64,000 nucleotides of DNA. It comes from Endozoicomonas sp. 8E (GTDB taxonomy: Bacteria; Pseudomonadota; Gammaproteobacteria; Pseudomonadales; Endozoicomonadaceae). Under the pieces are notes generated by a model. It did not search any database. It saw only the letters and a list, made by a program, of their open reading frames with translations, and was not told the origin of the DNA. Within the stretch, counting starts at the first letter, position 1, and each line of letters starts with the position of its first letter. Made by a program: the position numbers and the translations under genes. Positions 1 to 8,639 of the stretch are shown in pieces. The stretch is taken from positions 6,796,001-6,860,000 of the forward strand of contig NZ_CP120717.1 in assembly GCF_032883915.1 (NCBI RefSeq), read 5' to 3'.

Positions 1-139
1 ATTAATAATAAGTTTTCAATAAAAACAATCGATTAATTTTATAGATATCACTAAAAGTATAGAAACCTTGTTTTAACATAACCGTCATCTATCCCTTTTA
101 GCTTGGTTGTCGACTTTCAAGCACACAAAGGGAAATACG

Positions 140-1141
140 ATGAAAACTAAATTTGCTGCGTTGACATTGGCAATCGGTTTAGGGGTCAGTGCTCAGGCAA
201 ACGCACTGAATATTGTTTTAAGCAACGATGACAGCTGGTCCACAACCAATATTCAGACGCTTCATACCGCACTCAAAGCGGCAGGCCATGACGTTATTAT
301 GTCGGCACCGTGCACGGGGCAAAGTGGTAAAGGTGGTGCCATCCACTTTTTGAAGTCTGTCTCGGTAGATCGTACGCAAATCGATAATGATCAGGTTTGT
401 GTCGGTGACACAGACACAAGCGTTGCATTTGAAGAATATGTCGAGGGCACACCGGCTATGGCTGCGCTGTACGGCATTGATGTGTTCGCTAACGAGCGCT
501 GGGGTAAACAGCCTGACCTGGTTATTTCCGGTCCCAATGAGGGTAACAATGTTGGCTTTTCGACCAACATGTCCGGCACGCTGGGTGCAACAAATGCAGC
601 TATCGCACGTGGTATTCCTGCCATCGCCGTCAGCGCTTATGACGGTGAGGCAGAGAAAGCGCTTCATGTTGCTAACGTTGTTATAGAACTGCTTGATAAG
701 CTGGTTAGCCAAACAAAAGATGGGGCACCTATACTCCCAAAATTCACGGGCCTGAATGTTAACATTCCTGAAGATCCTGCCAATCATCGCGGATTCAAAC
801 ACACACAAGTAGGCTGGAATGCAGGCCACGATAACATGATCGTCAAGTTCACTGACGACTTGTCATCAAGTGACATGCTCATGGGTTATGTGGCTATGGA
901 ATTGATGGAAAATGATCCAAGCCTGACCCTGGGAGAAGCCATGTCCATCGCCAAAGAAATGTATAAGGACAAAGCAGGTATCAGCATGGACTCTGACGCT
1001 GACTACGCCGATCAGTCTGAAAACAGTGAGGGCATTGCTGTCGGTCAGGGTTATGTCACCATCAGCGCGATTCAAGCCAATGTTCAAGGCTCTGTTGCCA
1101 AGTCTGAGTGGGTTCGATACATACTAAACGAACTGTTTTAA
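140..1141 (+). CDS. Exported SurE-like 5'/3'-nucleotidase
   Basis: This 333-residue protein resembles the SurE family of metal-dependent nucleoside monophosphate phosphatases. After a Sec-type signal peptide ending near AQANA it has the family's N-terminal block NIVLSNDDSW, whose paired Asp residues bind the metal, followed by SGPNEGNN and SGTLGAT, which match the SurE SGxNxGxN and SGTVGAA motifs. Classical SurE is cytosolic, so the leader points to a periplasmic form. The ATG at 140 is chosen over an in-frame TTG at 107 because AAAGGGAAA lies just upstream and the signal peptide then starts cleanly at MKTKFAAL. The lipoprotein gene follows after 9 bases, so the two are probably one operon. 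Substrate is unknown; the family call is solid. Confidence 0.85.
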   Translation: MKTKFAALTLAIGLGVSAQANALNIVLSNDDSWSTTNIQTLHTALKAAGHDVIMSAPCTGQSGKGGAIHFLKSVSVDRTQIDNDQVCVGDTDTSVAFEEYVEGTPAMAALYGIDVFANERWGKQPDLVISGPNEGNNVGFSTNMSGTLGATNAAIARGIPAIAVSAYDGEAEKALHVANVVIELLDKLVSQTKDGAPILPKFTGLNVNIPEDPANHRGFKHTQVGWNAGHDNMIVKFTDDLSSSDMLMGYVAMELMENDPSLTLGEAMSIAKEMYKDKAGISMDSDADYADQSENSEGIAVGQGYVTISAIQANVQGSVAKSEWVRYILNELF

Positions 1142-1150
1142 GGAGACAGC

Positions 1151-1786
1151 ATGAAAAAGCTTATACTGCTGAGTGCTGCCACTTCAGTCCTGGCGGGCTG
1201 TAACGATGGCACGGACGGGACCTCGACTATGAGTCAAAGCGACTTTGTGTCCGAATATCAGGGTCAATATGTGGGCAGCCAGCTAGTCGATCAGGAACCC
1301 GTGCATCTCGGGCTCACTGTAAACGAAGGCGCGTTCTATCTCACTGTAACTGAAGCTGATGAGTCGTCTACAGTTTACACAGGTGACTATGACGAACAAA
1401 CGACTAGTCTGAGCTTCAATCAAGGCAATATTCAGTGTCAGCTCGGTGATGTATACCGTTGCGAGTCAAATGAAGACTCGTTTGAACTCAGAATGCACAG
1501 TCCCAGTGACTGGATCGCAATTGAAAATGTTAGCGGCACATACAGTAATTCCGCTGGTGGTACCTTGACCATTGTTCAATCTGGAGAGCAGGTCTATTTT
1601 GAGCTGCCAGACTGCATGCAGTCAGGACAAAAAATGGGACCCAATGAAATCAAATTCGACGCTGGCTTCTGCTTTAATCAAGACGAAATGGCGATGATAG
1701 AACCAGAAACTCTTGAGGCGAATGGAGACACACTCAAGGTGACATCAGCTAACCCCTTGCTTGCAGGTTACTGGTTTCAAGGCTAG
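1151..1786 (+). CDS. Putative lipoprotein of unknown function
   Basis: The 211-residue product starts with a lipoprotein signal peptide: two lysines, a hydrophobic stretch and the lipobox LAGC, so Cys16 or its neighbour should be lipidated. The mature part is acidic, rich in Thr and Ser, and contains four further cysteines that could form disulfides in the periplasm. I recognise no family. The start is fixed by AGGAGA five bases upstream of the ATG. The gene sits 9 bases after the SurE-like gene, which suggests co-transcription and a shared envelope role; that partnership is inference only. Confidence 0.75.
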   Translation: MKKLILLSAATSVLAGCNDGTDGTSTMSQSDFVSEYQGQYVGSQLVDQEPVHLGLTVNEGAFYLTVTEADESSTVYTGDYDEQTTSLSFNQGNIQCQLGDVYRCESNEDSFELRMHSPSDWIAIENVSGTYSNSAGGTLTIVQSGEQVYFELPDCMQSGQKMGPNEIKFDAGFCFNQDEMAMIEPETLEANGDTLKVTSANPLLAGYWFQG

Positions 1787-1814
1787 TCGACATTTGCGCG
1801 TCTGCCGCTTCGAA

Positions 1815-1848
1815 AAAGCCGCCCATACAGCCCTGTATGGGCGGCTTT
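1815..1848. terminator. Bidirectional rho-independent terminator
   Basis: A perfect 16-bp stem (AAAGCCGCCCATACAG and its complement) with a two-base nominal loop is flanked by A-rich and T-rich tracts on the two sides. It lies between the convergent lipoprotein gene and the last coiled-coil gene, and can end transcription from both. Confidence 0.85.
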
Positions 1849-1884
1849 GGTTTTCGATGGCTTTTTGACCTCAAAGGCAGCATT

Positions 1885-4800
1885 TTACTGCTGTGGCAGC
1901 AGCAGTGACTGTACCTTCAAAAGCCTGTCTTCAAGTTGTTGCTGATCCGCTTCCGACAGCTTCTCTCTGAATAAACCAACCACATCAAGAAGTGCCGTCC
2001 TGAAGGCTTCATTTTGCTGCGTCAGATTCTCATTTTCCTGCATAACAGGAGGCATTTCTTTTTCCAGACGGTATTCCAGATCCTCCAACCGGGTTCTCAG
2101 GTACCTCGTCTCTGTCTCCAGTTCAGCATTTCGAAGCCCGGTTTTGTCAGCAAATTCATTGGCTTCATCCACCTCGACCTGTTTCTCAAGCTCAATCTGC
2201 GCCTTAGCTCTGGTCAGTTTACCGACCTCTTCACGCCATTTTTTCTCTTCTTCTGCCCGATCGCTGGCAATGTGCGCAAATTGCTCACTTTCTGCCTTAA
2301 CCTCTGTCAGCTGTTTTTTGATATCTGCCACTTCACGGGTGGCCTCACTGACTCGTTTTTTATGCTCTCGCTTTTGATCCTGAGCCATTTTGAGTTCCTC
2401 CTTGAGGTCTGACATCTGCTGCTCCAACTCATTCTTCTTCCTCATAAGATCCTGATACTCAAAGCGAGAGACACTTCGAGGACCCTGAGCCTGAAAATCG
2501 GTCAACCTGGTTTCACCGTCCATAGAAAGAGGTTGAAGTAAAGAATTGGGTTGATGTGTGGCGGTACTGAGACTGACATAGGCTCCCTGATCGTCAAACT
2601 CGACGCCGGACTCCCGGAAATCAAAACCAGGGTCAGCCCCTGGCGCCTGCCCACTGTTTTCCGACAAAACTTTCAACCTGTCAATTTCAGCCATGGCCTC
2701 GGCGTGCTTTTGCTGCAACTGCTGCAACTGGCTTTTGGCAGAATTGTAATCCAGCTGAAAGCTTAATTTAGCCGCCTCTTCTTCATGAAGCTTTTGCCTG
2801 GACTCGTCCAAATCCTGCCTGAGCCGCTCAAGCTGAGCCTTGCGTGCGCTTTCTGCCGCGGAAAGCTGAGCTTTTTGATCGGAAAACGCCTTTTGCTTTA
2901 GCTGCAGCTCCTGCTCAATAATATCCGCTTTTGAAGCTTTCTCCCTTAGCGTTGCTACTTCACTTCTCAACTCAAGCCGTTCTTTCCCGAGTTCCATTTT
3001 GGCCCTCTTCTGCTCATCCCTGAGTCGATAGACCTCTCTGGTGAGCGTGTCTACCTGTTGTTCAAGACGAACGGCATCACTCCTGAACTTTTTGCAGTCT
3101 GACTTGGCCTGAGCTGCTTCACTGATCGCTCTCTGTTCCGCTTCGGACACATTGATCAGTTCAGCTTTCACGGCAATGAGCTGTTGTTTCAATTCACTCA
3201 CACTTCGCTCAGACTGGCTATAGTCCTCCTTGAACCGGGCCTCGGTTGTCAGCAATTCATCTTCAGCTTTCTCTTTGAGACGCCTTAGTTCAGAGACCTG
3301 AACGGTCAGAGATTCAATATGCTGGGTTTGCGAGCTCCGGGCCGACTGAGCCTCTCTGGAAGCCAGTTTCAGCTTTGTTTCTGATGCCAGCAGCGACTTT
3401 GCCAGATCCTCAACGCTCCTGGCCTGCTGGGCGAATTCCACTTCCGCTCTACGCTGCTCTTGTAAGATTGTTTGCAATCCGGCTTTCAGGGTAGCTACCT
3501 CTCCTTCCAGAGTTGCCCTGGCGGTATTCCACTCCCTGGATTGAGCGATCCAGGTTCTTACTTCATGCTCTTTCTTTTGCAGTGTTTCCTTTGCACTTGT
3601 CTCTGCCGTAGAAGCCTTTTGTAATTGAGACCGGGTCTGTCGCAGGTCAGCCTGAACCAGGGCGAGCATCTCTTTGTTGGCTTTCAGTTCAACTCCCTTG
3701 GCTCTGAGTTGCTCCAGTTCCGTGTTTTGCTGACCCAGCTGAACTTCCAGCGCTGAAATGCGACCGTTAGAGCCTTTTAGCTGAATTTGGGTATCCTTTA
3801 ACTGTTTTTTCAGCTGCGTTTTTTGAGATTCAAGCTCGGTTAACCGCTCTTTACCCAGTCTGAATTCCTGTTCCAGCCTTTGACTTTTTTCAAAATACCC
3901 GGACGCTTTTTCACTCTCCTTTTTCATGGCACCGTTCAGGGACTCAAGCTGAGTCGACAGCTCAAGGTAATAAGCTCTTTCTTTCTCAAACTCTCCCTTC
4001 TTCTCTTTCAACTCCTTTTGAAGCTGGATATTGGCTTGGCTGGCCTTGATTCGTGCACCAGAGACCTCACTGGCGAAACGTGCTCTGAGCTGACGCACCT
4101 CAGTGTCAGAAGACAGCTTGTCGGCCTGCAATTTGTCATTGCGCTCTCGTGCTTCGCCGAGCTGGGCTTGCAGCCGTTGAATCTGAGATTGCAGGTAGTG
4201 CAAGCCTTTTTCGGTTTTCTTCGTCTCATCCATGACTTGCTTCATTTCTACGTGGTGGCTTTTCAACTGTTCTTCAATAGCCACAACTCTTGAATGGGCC
4301 TGATCTCGCTCAACCCTGATTCTCTTCAAATCTTGCGTCTGATTTTTTGTCAGCGTCTCTAACTGTTCACTTCTGAGTTGCAAGGCTGCAACCTTCTCTA
4401 AAGGTTCTGATACTGACTTAAGGCTGGCTTGTGCATTATGCAACTGTCTCTTCAAGCGAATGTTTTCAAGTTCTGTTTCAGACTGTTGCCCTTCCTTCCT
4501 GGTCTTGTCTCGTAACTGGGCGGTAAGCTGATTGAGCTGGAAATTCAGTTCGTCAGCCCGTGTGGATTGTGCAGTTTTTTCTTTATGGAGTTTACTAATA
4601 GCATCCTGGAAAATCTTTAAACGACGACGAGCCTCATGCAAATTCGTCTCCAGTGTGCCAGCTACCTCATTAACACGCCCCATTCTGTCTTGCTCGGTCA
4701 GCGCCTGAATCATTTGTTTTTCACTAAACTCAGCCTGTCGTGTAAGCTCCTGATTTTTTCTATCCAGGTCATGAGCTTCCTCATCTTTAGTTGCCAGCAA

Positions 4801-5505
4801 CAAGGTCTTCTGACGCAGCTCATCTTTAAGTGAGCGAACGTGGGTAATCAATGCCTGTGCGAAGTTAGCTCTTGAAGGATCTTGATCATAAGCTTGCAAA
4901 TGCCTCTGATCTCTCTGCTGGATATCAGCAAGGAAGCTTTCTTTTAATGTATCGAACTCATCCAGAAGTTCATTGGTCATTAGCTGTAACGCTTGCTGAT
5001 CCTTGCGCTGACTTTCTAACACGGTTTCATAGAAGGGAATATCGTTACCTAATGCATCTTCAGTCTGTTGCGCAGCTTTCAAAACTTCACAGTAGTCACT
5101 ATGGAGCTGACAGATAAGCTGGTAATACTCATGGATGCGCGCGTCCATTTTCTTCAGCTCAGCCTGAGTTTCAGCATCGCTGGCCTGGGCTGGCTGAAGC
5201 GAATAGGTTGGCAAAAAACTACCGAACCAGGATGAAGATGGCTCCACCCCTACCGTCCGGTCCCCCAGAGATTTACCGCCATTCACAAAACGACTATGCT
5301 CGGGTCGGGCAGGCAAGGTTGATAAAGTCTTTCCTGCCAGCACCATGCTTAAGTTGCCTTTAGAGGCACGACAGCGTCTCCATGCGTACTCCACAGCATG
5401 ACCCGGATCCTTGCCGGGTTTCTCTCGTGTTATCTGTCCCCCTTCTCTCACCAAAAGTTCAGATTGAATCAATGCTGTTGCTGGGTTATGTATTGGACTG
5501 GTCAT
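1885..5505 (-). CDS. Coiled-coil paralogue 9, long form (1206 aa)
   Basis: This is the last and longest member of the nine-gene array. Residues 1-190 carry the array's shared N-terminal module: an aromatic-Trp-Arg-Arg-Cys motif ending at Cys45, a Leu-Pro-x-x-Pro segment, GxKSLGDRTV, and a helix containing KKMDARIHEYYQ followed by NDIPFYE. From there to about residue 950 the sequence is almost unbroken heptad-type Gln/Glu/Lys/Leu coiled coil. A Pro/Gly/Ser/Asp-rich linker lies near 955-1010, then more coiled coil to the end. The block TWIAQSREWNTARATLEGEV near residue 650 matches the C-terminal module of shorter paralogues, so this protein looks like a normal member extended by about 500 residues. 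There is no signal peptide or membrane segment. Function is unknown; a structural or host-directed role is speculation. Confidence 0.8.
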   Translation of the reverse strand: MTSPIHNPATALIQSELLVREGGQITREKPGKDPGHAVEYAWRRCRASKGNLSMVLAGKTLSTLPARPEHSRFVNGGKSLGDRTVGVEPSSSWFGSFLPTYSLQPAQASDAETQAELKKMDARIHEYYQLICQLHSDYCEVLKAAQQTEDALGNDIPFYETVLESQRKDQQALQLMTNELLDEFDTLKESFLADIQQRDQRHLQAYDQDPSRANFAQALITHVRSLKDELRQKTLLLATKDEEAHDLDRKNQELTRQAEFSEKQMIQALTEQDRMGRVNEVAGTLETNLHEARRRLKIFQDAISKLHKEKTAQSTRADELNFQLNQLTAQLRDKTRKEGQQSETELENIRLKRQLHNAQASLKSVSEPLEKVAALQLRSEQLETLTKNQTQDLKRIRVERDQAHSRVVAIEEQLKSHHVEMKQVMDETKKTEKGLHYLQSQIQRLQAQLGEARERNDKLQADKLSSDTEVRQLRARFASEVSGARIKASQANIQLQKELKEKKGEFEKERAYYLELSTQLESLNGAMKKESEKASGYFEKSQRLEQEFRLGKERLTELESQKTQLKKQLKDTQIQLKGSNGRISALEVQLGQQNTELEQLRAKGVELKANKEMLALVQADLRQTRSQLQKASTAETSAKETLQKKEHEVRTWIAQSREWNTARATLEGEVATLKAGLQTILQEQRRAEVEFAQQARSVEDLAKSLLASETKLKLASREAQSARSSQTQHIESLTVQVSELRRLKEKAEDELLTTEARFKEDYSQSERSVSELKQQLIAVKAELINVSEAEQRAISEAAQAKSDCKKFRSDAVRLEQQVDTLTREVYRLRDEQKRAKMELGKERLELRSEVATLREKASKADIIEQELQLKQKAFSDQKAQLSAAESARKAQLERLRQDLDESRQKLHEEEAAKLSFQLDYNSAKSQLQQLQQKHAEAMAEIDRLKVLSENSGQAPGADPGFDFRESGVEFDDQGAYVSLSTATHQPNSLLQPLSMDGETRLTDFQAQGPRSVSRFEYQDLMRKKNELEQQMSDLKEELKMAQDQKREHKKRVSEATREVADIKKQLTEVKAESEQFAHIASDRAEEEKKWREEVGKLTRAKAQIELEKQVEVDEANEFADKTGLRNAELETETRYLRTRLEDLEYRLEKEMPPVMQENENLTQQNEAFRTALLDVVGLFREKLSEADQQQLEDRLLKVQSLLLPQQ

Positions 5506-5537
5506 AGTAATACTCCTTTTACTTCATTAAAAAATTC

Positions 5538-7316
5538 TTAAACCGTTTGACTATCACTCCGCCTGATCAGGGGGCTTTCATCTCCGCTTGTCGGGTTGTC
5601 CTGTATAAACCTGCCTGGCAGGGCTCTGAGGGTTTCAATCTCCCTTTCCAAAGCTGCCCTGTCGGTCTCCCACTGTCGGGATCGGTTGACCCAGGCAGTG
5701 ACTTCATCCTCTTTTTGTTGCAAAAGAGATTGAGTCCGTTGCAGGTTATTCTGAAGCTCAGTCAGTGTATTTTTGGGCACCACATCAATACCCTTGGCGG
5801 TGAGCTTTTTATGCATATTTTTCAACTTCTTCAGCATACGAGCTTTTTGACTTTCAACTTCAGACAGTTGCTCTTGTGTGGCTTTAAGCATGGTGGCCTT
5901 CTGGCGTAAGTCATTCTCAAGTTGCTCAGTCGGCCTCGATTGTTCCAATCGTTCTAAACGGGCTCTGATATCGTCATCCTGATGAGAACCTGCAGTATGC
6001 TGAGCTTTTGATATACGCCAATTTAGATGGTCAGCCTGTTCCTGGTTTACTTTTATGGTCTCTTGATAGGCACGATTAAGTACGTCTTTTTCTGCCTGGA
6101 TTATTCTTATGGTTTCTTGATAGCCACGATTAAGAACAGCATTTTCTTCCCGGATTGTTCTTATGGATTCCTGATAGTTACGGTTAGCTTCTGCTAAATC
6201 CTTTTCCAGCTTCTCAGCCCGTTTGGTTAGCGCACCTTTGTCTTCATGGATTTTTCTTTCGGAGCCAGTATTAGCTTTGGCCAATTGACTCTTCAGTTGC
6301 TCATTCTGACTGGATAGATCAGCATTTTTTGCCCTGATTCTTAGTACGTAAGATTCAGAGTCTTCTAAGCGCCTTCGAACTTCTCGCAAATCCCTGCTCT
6401 GATTGTTATTCAATTCTTCTAGCTGAACTATTCTTTCACTTTGATCTCGAGAAGACTTTACGATGCGATTAGCCGATTCTAAGTCCTGCAACAGCTTTAG
6501 AATCTGTTGAGGATCCGAAAATTTTTTCAGCCCGATTTTGGAAAAGGCATGAGCCAACTGCTTTTTTTCTTCCCGGACGGTTTTAAGTTCTTTCTGAATC
6601 GATGTTGAATTACTATTAGCATTTCTTATGTCATTCTCTAATTGTCTGACTCTTTCATCAGCAATCGCCTTAATTGATTGCTGGTCACGAGCTCGGTTCA
6701 AATGCTCTTTGCTAATCTTAGCCTGTTCTTTAAGAAAGCTGATGTCTGCACACAGTTCACGGACTTCACGATCTTTGGCCTCAAGCATTTTGGTTTGTTT
6801 CTGCAATTTATCAGCCATTAACTGTAATTCTTGCTGCTCCTTATGCTGGCTTTTAAACGCTTCTTCATAGAAGGGAATATCGTTGCTCAATGCCGTTTCT
6901 GTCTGCAAAGCAATTTCCAGCGTTTTAGTGAGCTGGCTATGGAGCTGGCAGATGCGCTGATAATACTTCTGAAGACGCTCATCCATTTTATCCAGCTCGG
7001 CCAGGATTTCAGTCTTACTGGCCTGGACAGGCTTTCCTGAATCGGTTGACGAACGTTGCCAGAATGAAGAAACTGCCGCTGTCCGCGACTTCAGACTTTT
7101 AAAACGGCCAGGCACAGGAGCTTCAGGCAAGGCGTCCACGATCGTAGCTTCGCGCATCTTGCTTAATATCTCTGTAAGAGCTTTGCATTGATGCAATGAA
7201 TAGATCGCAGTATGGCCCGAATGCTTGCTGGGCAACTCAGATGCCACCTCAACATCTTGATTAAGCAAAATGCCAGATTCCAGTGGACGGTTTGCTGTGC
7301 CTGCTGGTGTTGCCAT
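5538..7316 (-). CDS. Coiled-coil paralogue 8 (592 aa)
   Basis: The shared N-terminal module is present (YSLHQC ending at Cys44, KSLKSRT, LDKMDERLQKYYQRICQLHS, NDIPFYEEAF), followed by a long charged coiled coil. Three consecutive 18-residue repeats occur in the middle, each starting N-x-x-Y-Q-E-[ST]-I, encoded around 6035-6180; they look like a recent internal expansion. Near the end come LQRTQSLLQQKEDEV and SRQWETDRAALEREIETLR, the family C-terminal module. The protein ends RRSDSQTV instead of the usual DEAR-type tail. The start is set by AAAGGGAG spaced normally from the ATG. No function is recognised. Confidence 0.8.
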   Translation of the reverse strand: MATPAGTANRPLESGILLNQDVEVASELPSKHSGHTAIYSLHQCKALTEILSKMREATIVDALPEAPVPGRFKSLKSRTAAVSSFWQRSSTDSGKPVQASKTEILAELDKMDERLQKYYQRICQLHSQLTKTLEIALQTETALSNDIPFYEEAFKSQHKEQQELQLMADKLQKQTKMLEAKDREVRELCADISFLKEQAKISKEHLNRARDQQSIKAIADERVRQLENDIRNANSNSTSIQKELKTVREEKKQLAHAFSKIGLKKFSDPQQILKLLQDLESANRIVKSSRDQSERIVQLEELNNNQSRDLREVRRRLEDSESYVLRIRAKNADLSSQNEQLKSQLAKANTGSERKIHEDKGALTKRAEKLEKDLAEANRNYQESIRTIREENAVLNRGYQETIRIIQAEKDVLNRAYQETIKVNQEQADHLNWRISKAQHTAGSHQDDDIRARLERLEQSRPTEQLENDLRQKATMLKATQEQLSEVESQKARMLKKLKNMHKKLTAKGIDVVPKNTLTELQNNLQRTQSLLQQKEDEVTAWVNRSRQWETDRAALEREIETLRALPGRFIQDNPTSGDESPLIRRSDSQTV

Positions 7317-7364
7317 TGTATTACTCCCTTTACACTATGCAAAAATTCATAAGCCGTTTGACTG

Positions 7365-8591
7365 TTAACGAGCCTGATCCGGAGAGGCTTCCATTTCTAC
7401 TGTATCCTCCCGGCGTAACTCATCCTCAGGTTGCTCAATCCGTCTGGGTTGATCTTTTAGTTCTACCCCGGCGTTGATAAGCTCTTTCCGATAATAACCA
7501 GCTTCATTCTGAGCAAGCGATAAGCGCTTCTCCAGATCGTCAAGCTGTCTGGATAGACTGTATTTTTCTGCACGCGCCTTTATTGCTGCGCTTTCATGAG
7601 CCATGGCGTTATGATTAGCTCTTTCCAGACTCTTCTCCAGTGCCTGAATCTGTTTGTCTCGTGCATGTATTTCATTCCGTGTATCGACCACGTAATTTTC
7701 AGCAAATTTCAAGCGTTGCCTGGTGACTTCTAAAGATCTCTCCAGATTTTCAATCGATTTGGATAGTGCAGTTTTTTCTTTAAGGATTGTGCTTAAGGTA
7801 TCCTTATCAACATTTGGATCAGGTTGAACTTTTTCAGCTTTTTCTTGCCGGAGTGTATTTAGCTCTTCCTGCATCGATGTTGAACGACGATTAGCTTCTC
7901 TTAAACTGTTCTCTAATCGTCTGACTAATACATCTGTATGGATGTTTATGTTTTGCTCACTCTGTAAATTGAACGCCTGATTCTCGCTGTCTTGAAGCTT
8001 TCTTGCAAGATCCTTATTTTTTCTCACCAGTTCATCTACTTCCTGATCTTTGGCTTCAAGCATTTTGCTTTGTTGCTGCAACTTATCAGACATTAACTGC
8101 AATTTTTGCTGATCCTTATGCTGGCTTTGATATGTTCTGTGGTGGTAGGTATAAAGGCTATCCAATGCAGTTTTACTCTGTAGAGCAACATCCAGAGCTT
8201 TACAGTACTGACTATGGAGCTGGCATAAGCGCTGGTAATCTTCCTGAATACGTTGATCCATTTCATCCAGCTCAGCCAGGATTTCAGTCTCACTGTCTTC
8301 AAGCTTTCCCGAATCGGTTAACGAGCCCTGCCGGAATGAAGAAGCTACCACTGTCCGGAACTCGAGACTTTTAACACGGGAAGGCCCGGGGGCAGGAGGC
8401 AACTGGTACTGGTTCATGCCTTCGCGCAACCTGCTGAATGTTTCCAAAACTTCAGTGCATTTACGCAATGAATCCATCACAGAAAGGCCCTGATGGTTGC
8501 TGGAAACTTCAGGTGACATCGCAACATTTTCATTGACCCCTGGGTCAGATACAAATGAAGGTCCTGCTGGTGATTTAATTGGGTAGGTCAT
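7365..8591 (-). CDS. Coiled-coil paralogue 7 (408 aa)
   Basis: The N-terminus MTYPIKSPAGPSFVSDP is nearly identical to the next gene upstream, and about 60 bases encoding VQPDPNVDKDTLSTILKEK are essentially identical in both, so this pair arose by recent duplication or gene conversion. The family motifs are SLRKC (Cys45), LEFRTVVASS, LDEMDQRIQEDYQRLCQLHS and QHKDQQKLQLMSDKLQQQSK. The C-terminus keeps only a shortened tail module ending SPDQAR. The remainder is a predicted coiled coil. A perfect AAAAGGAG ribosome-binding site precedes the ATG. No enzyme or membrane signature is visible. Confidence 0.8.
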   Translation of the reverse strand: MTYPIKSPAGPSFVSDPGVNENVAMSPEVSSNHQGLSVMDSLRKCTEVLETFSRLREGMNQYQLPPAPGPSRVKSLEFRTVVASSFRQGSLTDSGKLEDSETEILAELDEMDQRIQEDYQRLCQLHSQYCKALDVALQSKTALDSLYTYHHRTYQSQHKDQQKLQLMSDKLQQQSKMLEAKDQEVDELVRKNKDLARKLQDSENQAFNLQSEQNINIHTDVLVRRLENSLREANRRSTSMQEELNTLRQEKAEKVQPDPNVDKDTLSTILKEKTALSKSIENLERSLEVTRQRLKFAENYVVDTRNEIHARDKQIQALEKSLERANHNAMAHESAAIKARAEKYSLSRQLDDLEKRLSLAQNEAGYYRKELINAGVELKDQPRRIEQPEDELRREDTVEMEASPDQAR

Positions 8592-8639
8592 AGTAATACT
8601 CCTTTTACACTATTAAAAAATTCATAACCCGTTTGACTG

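Noticed and set aside
218-829. 203-codon minus-strand frame antisense to the SurE-like gene
   Set aside because: It is a shadow of a well-supported gene, with no ribosome-binding site or recognisable domain.
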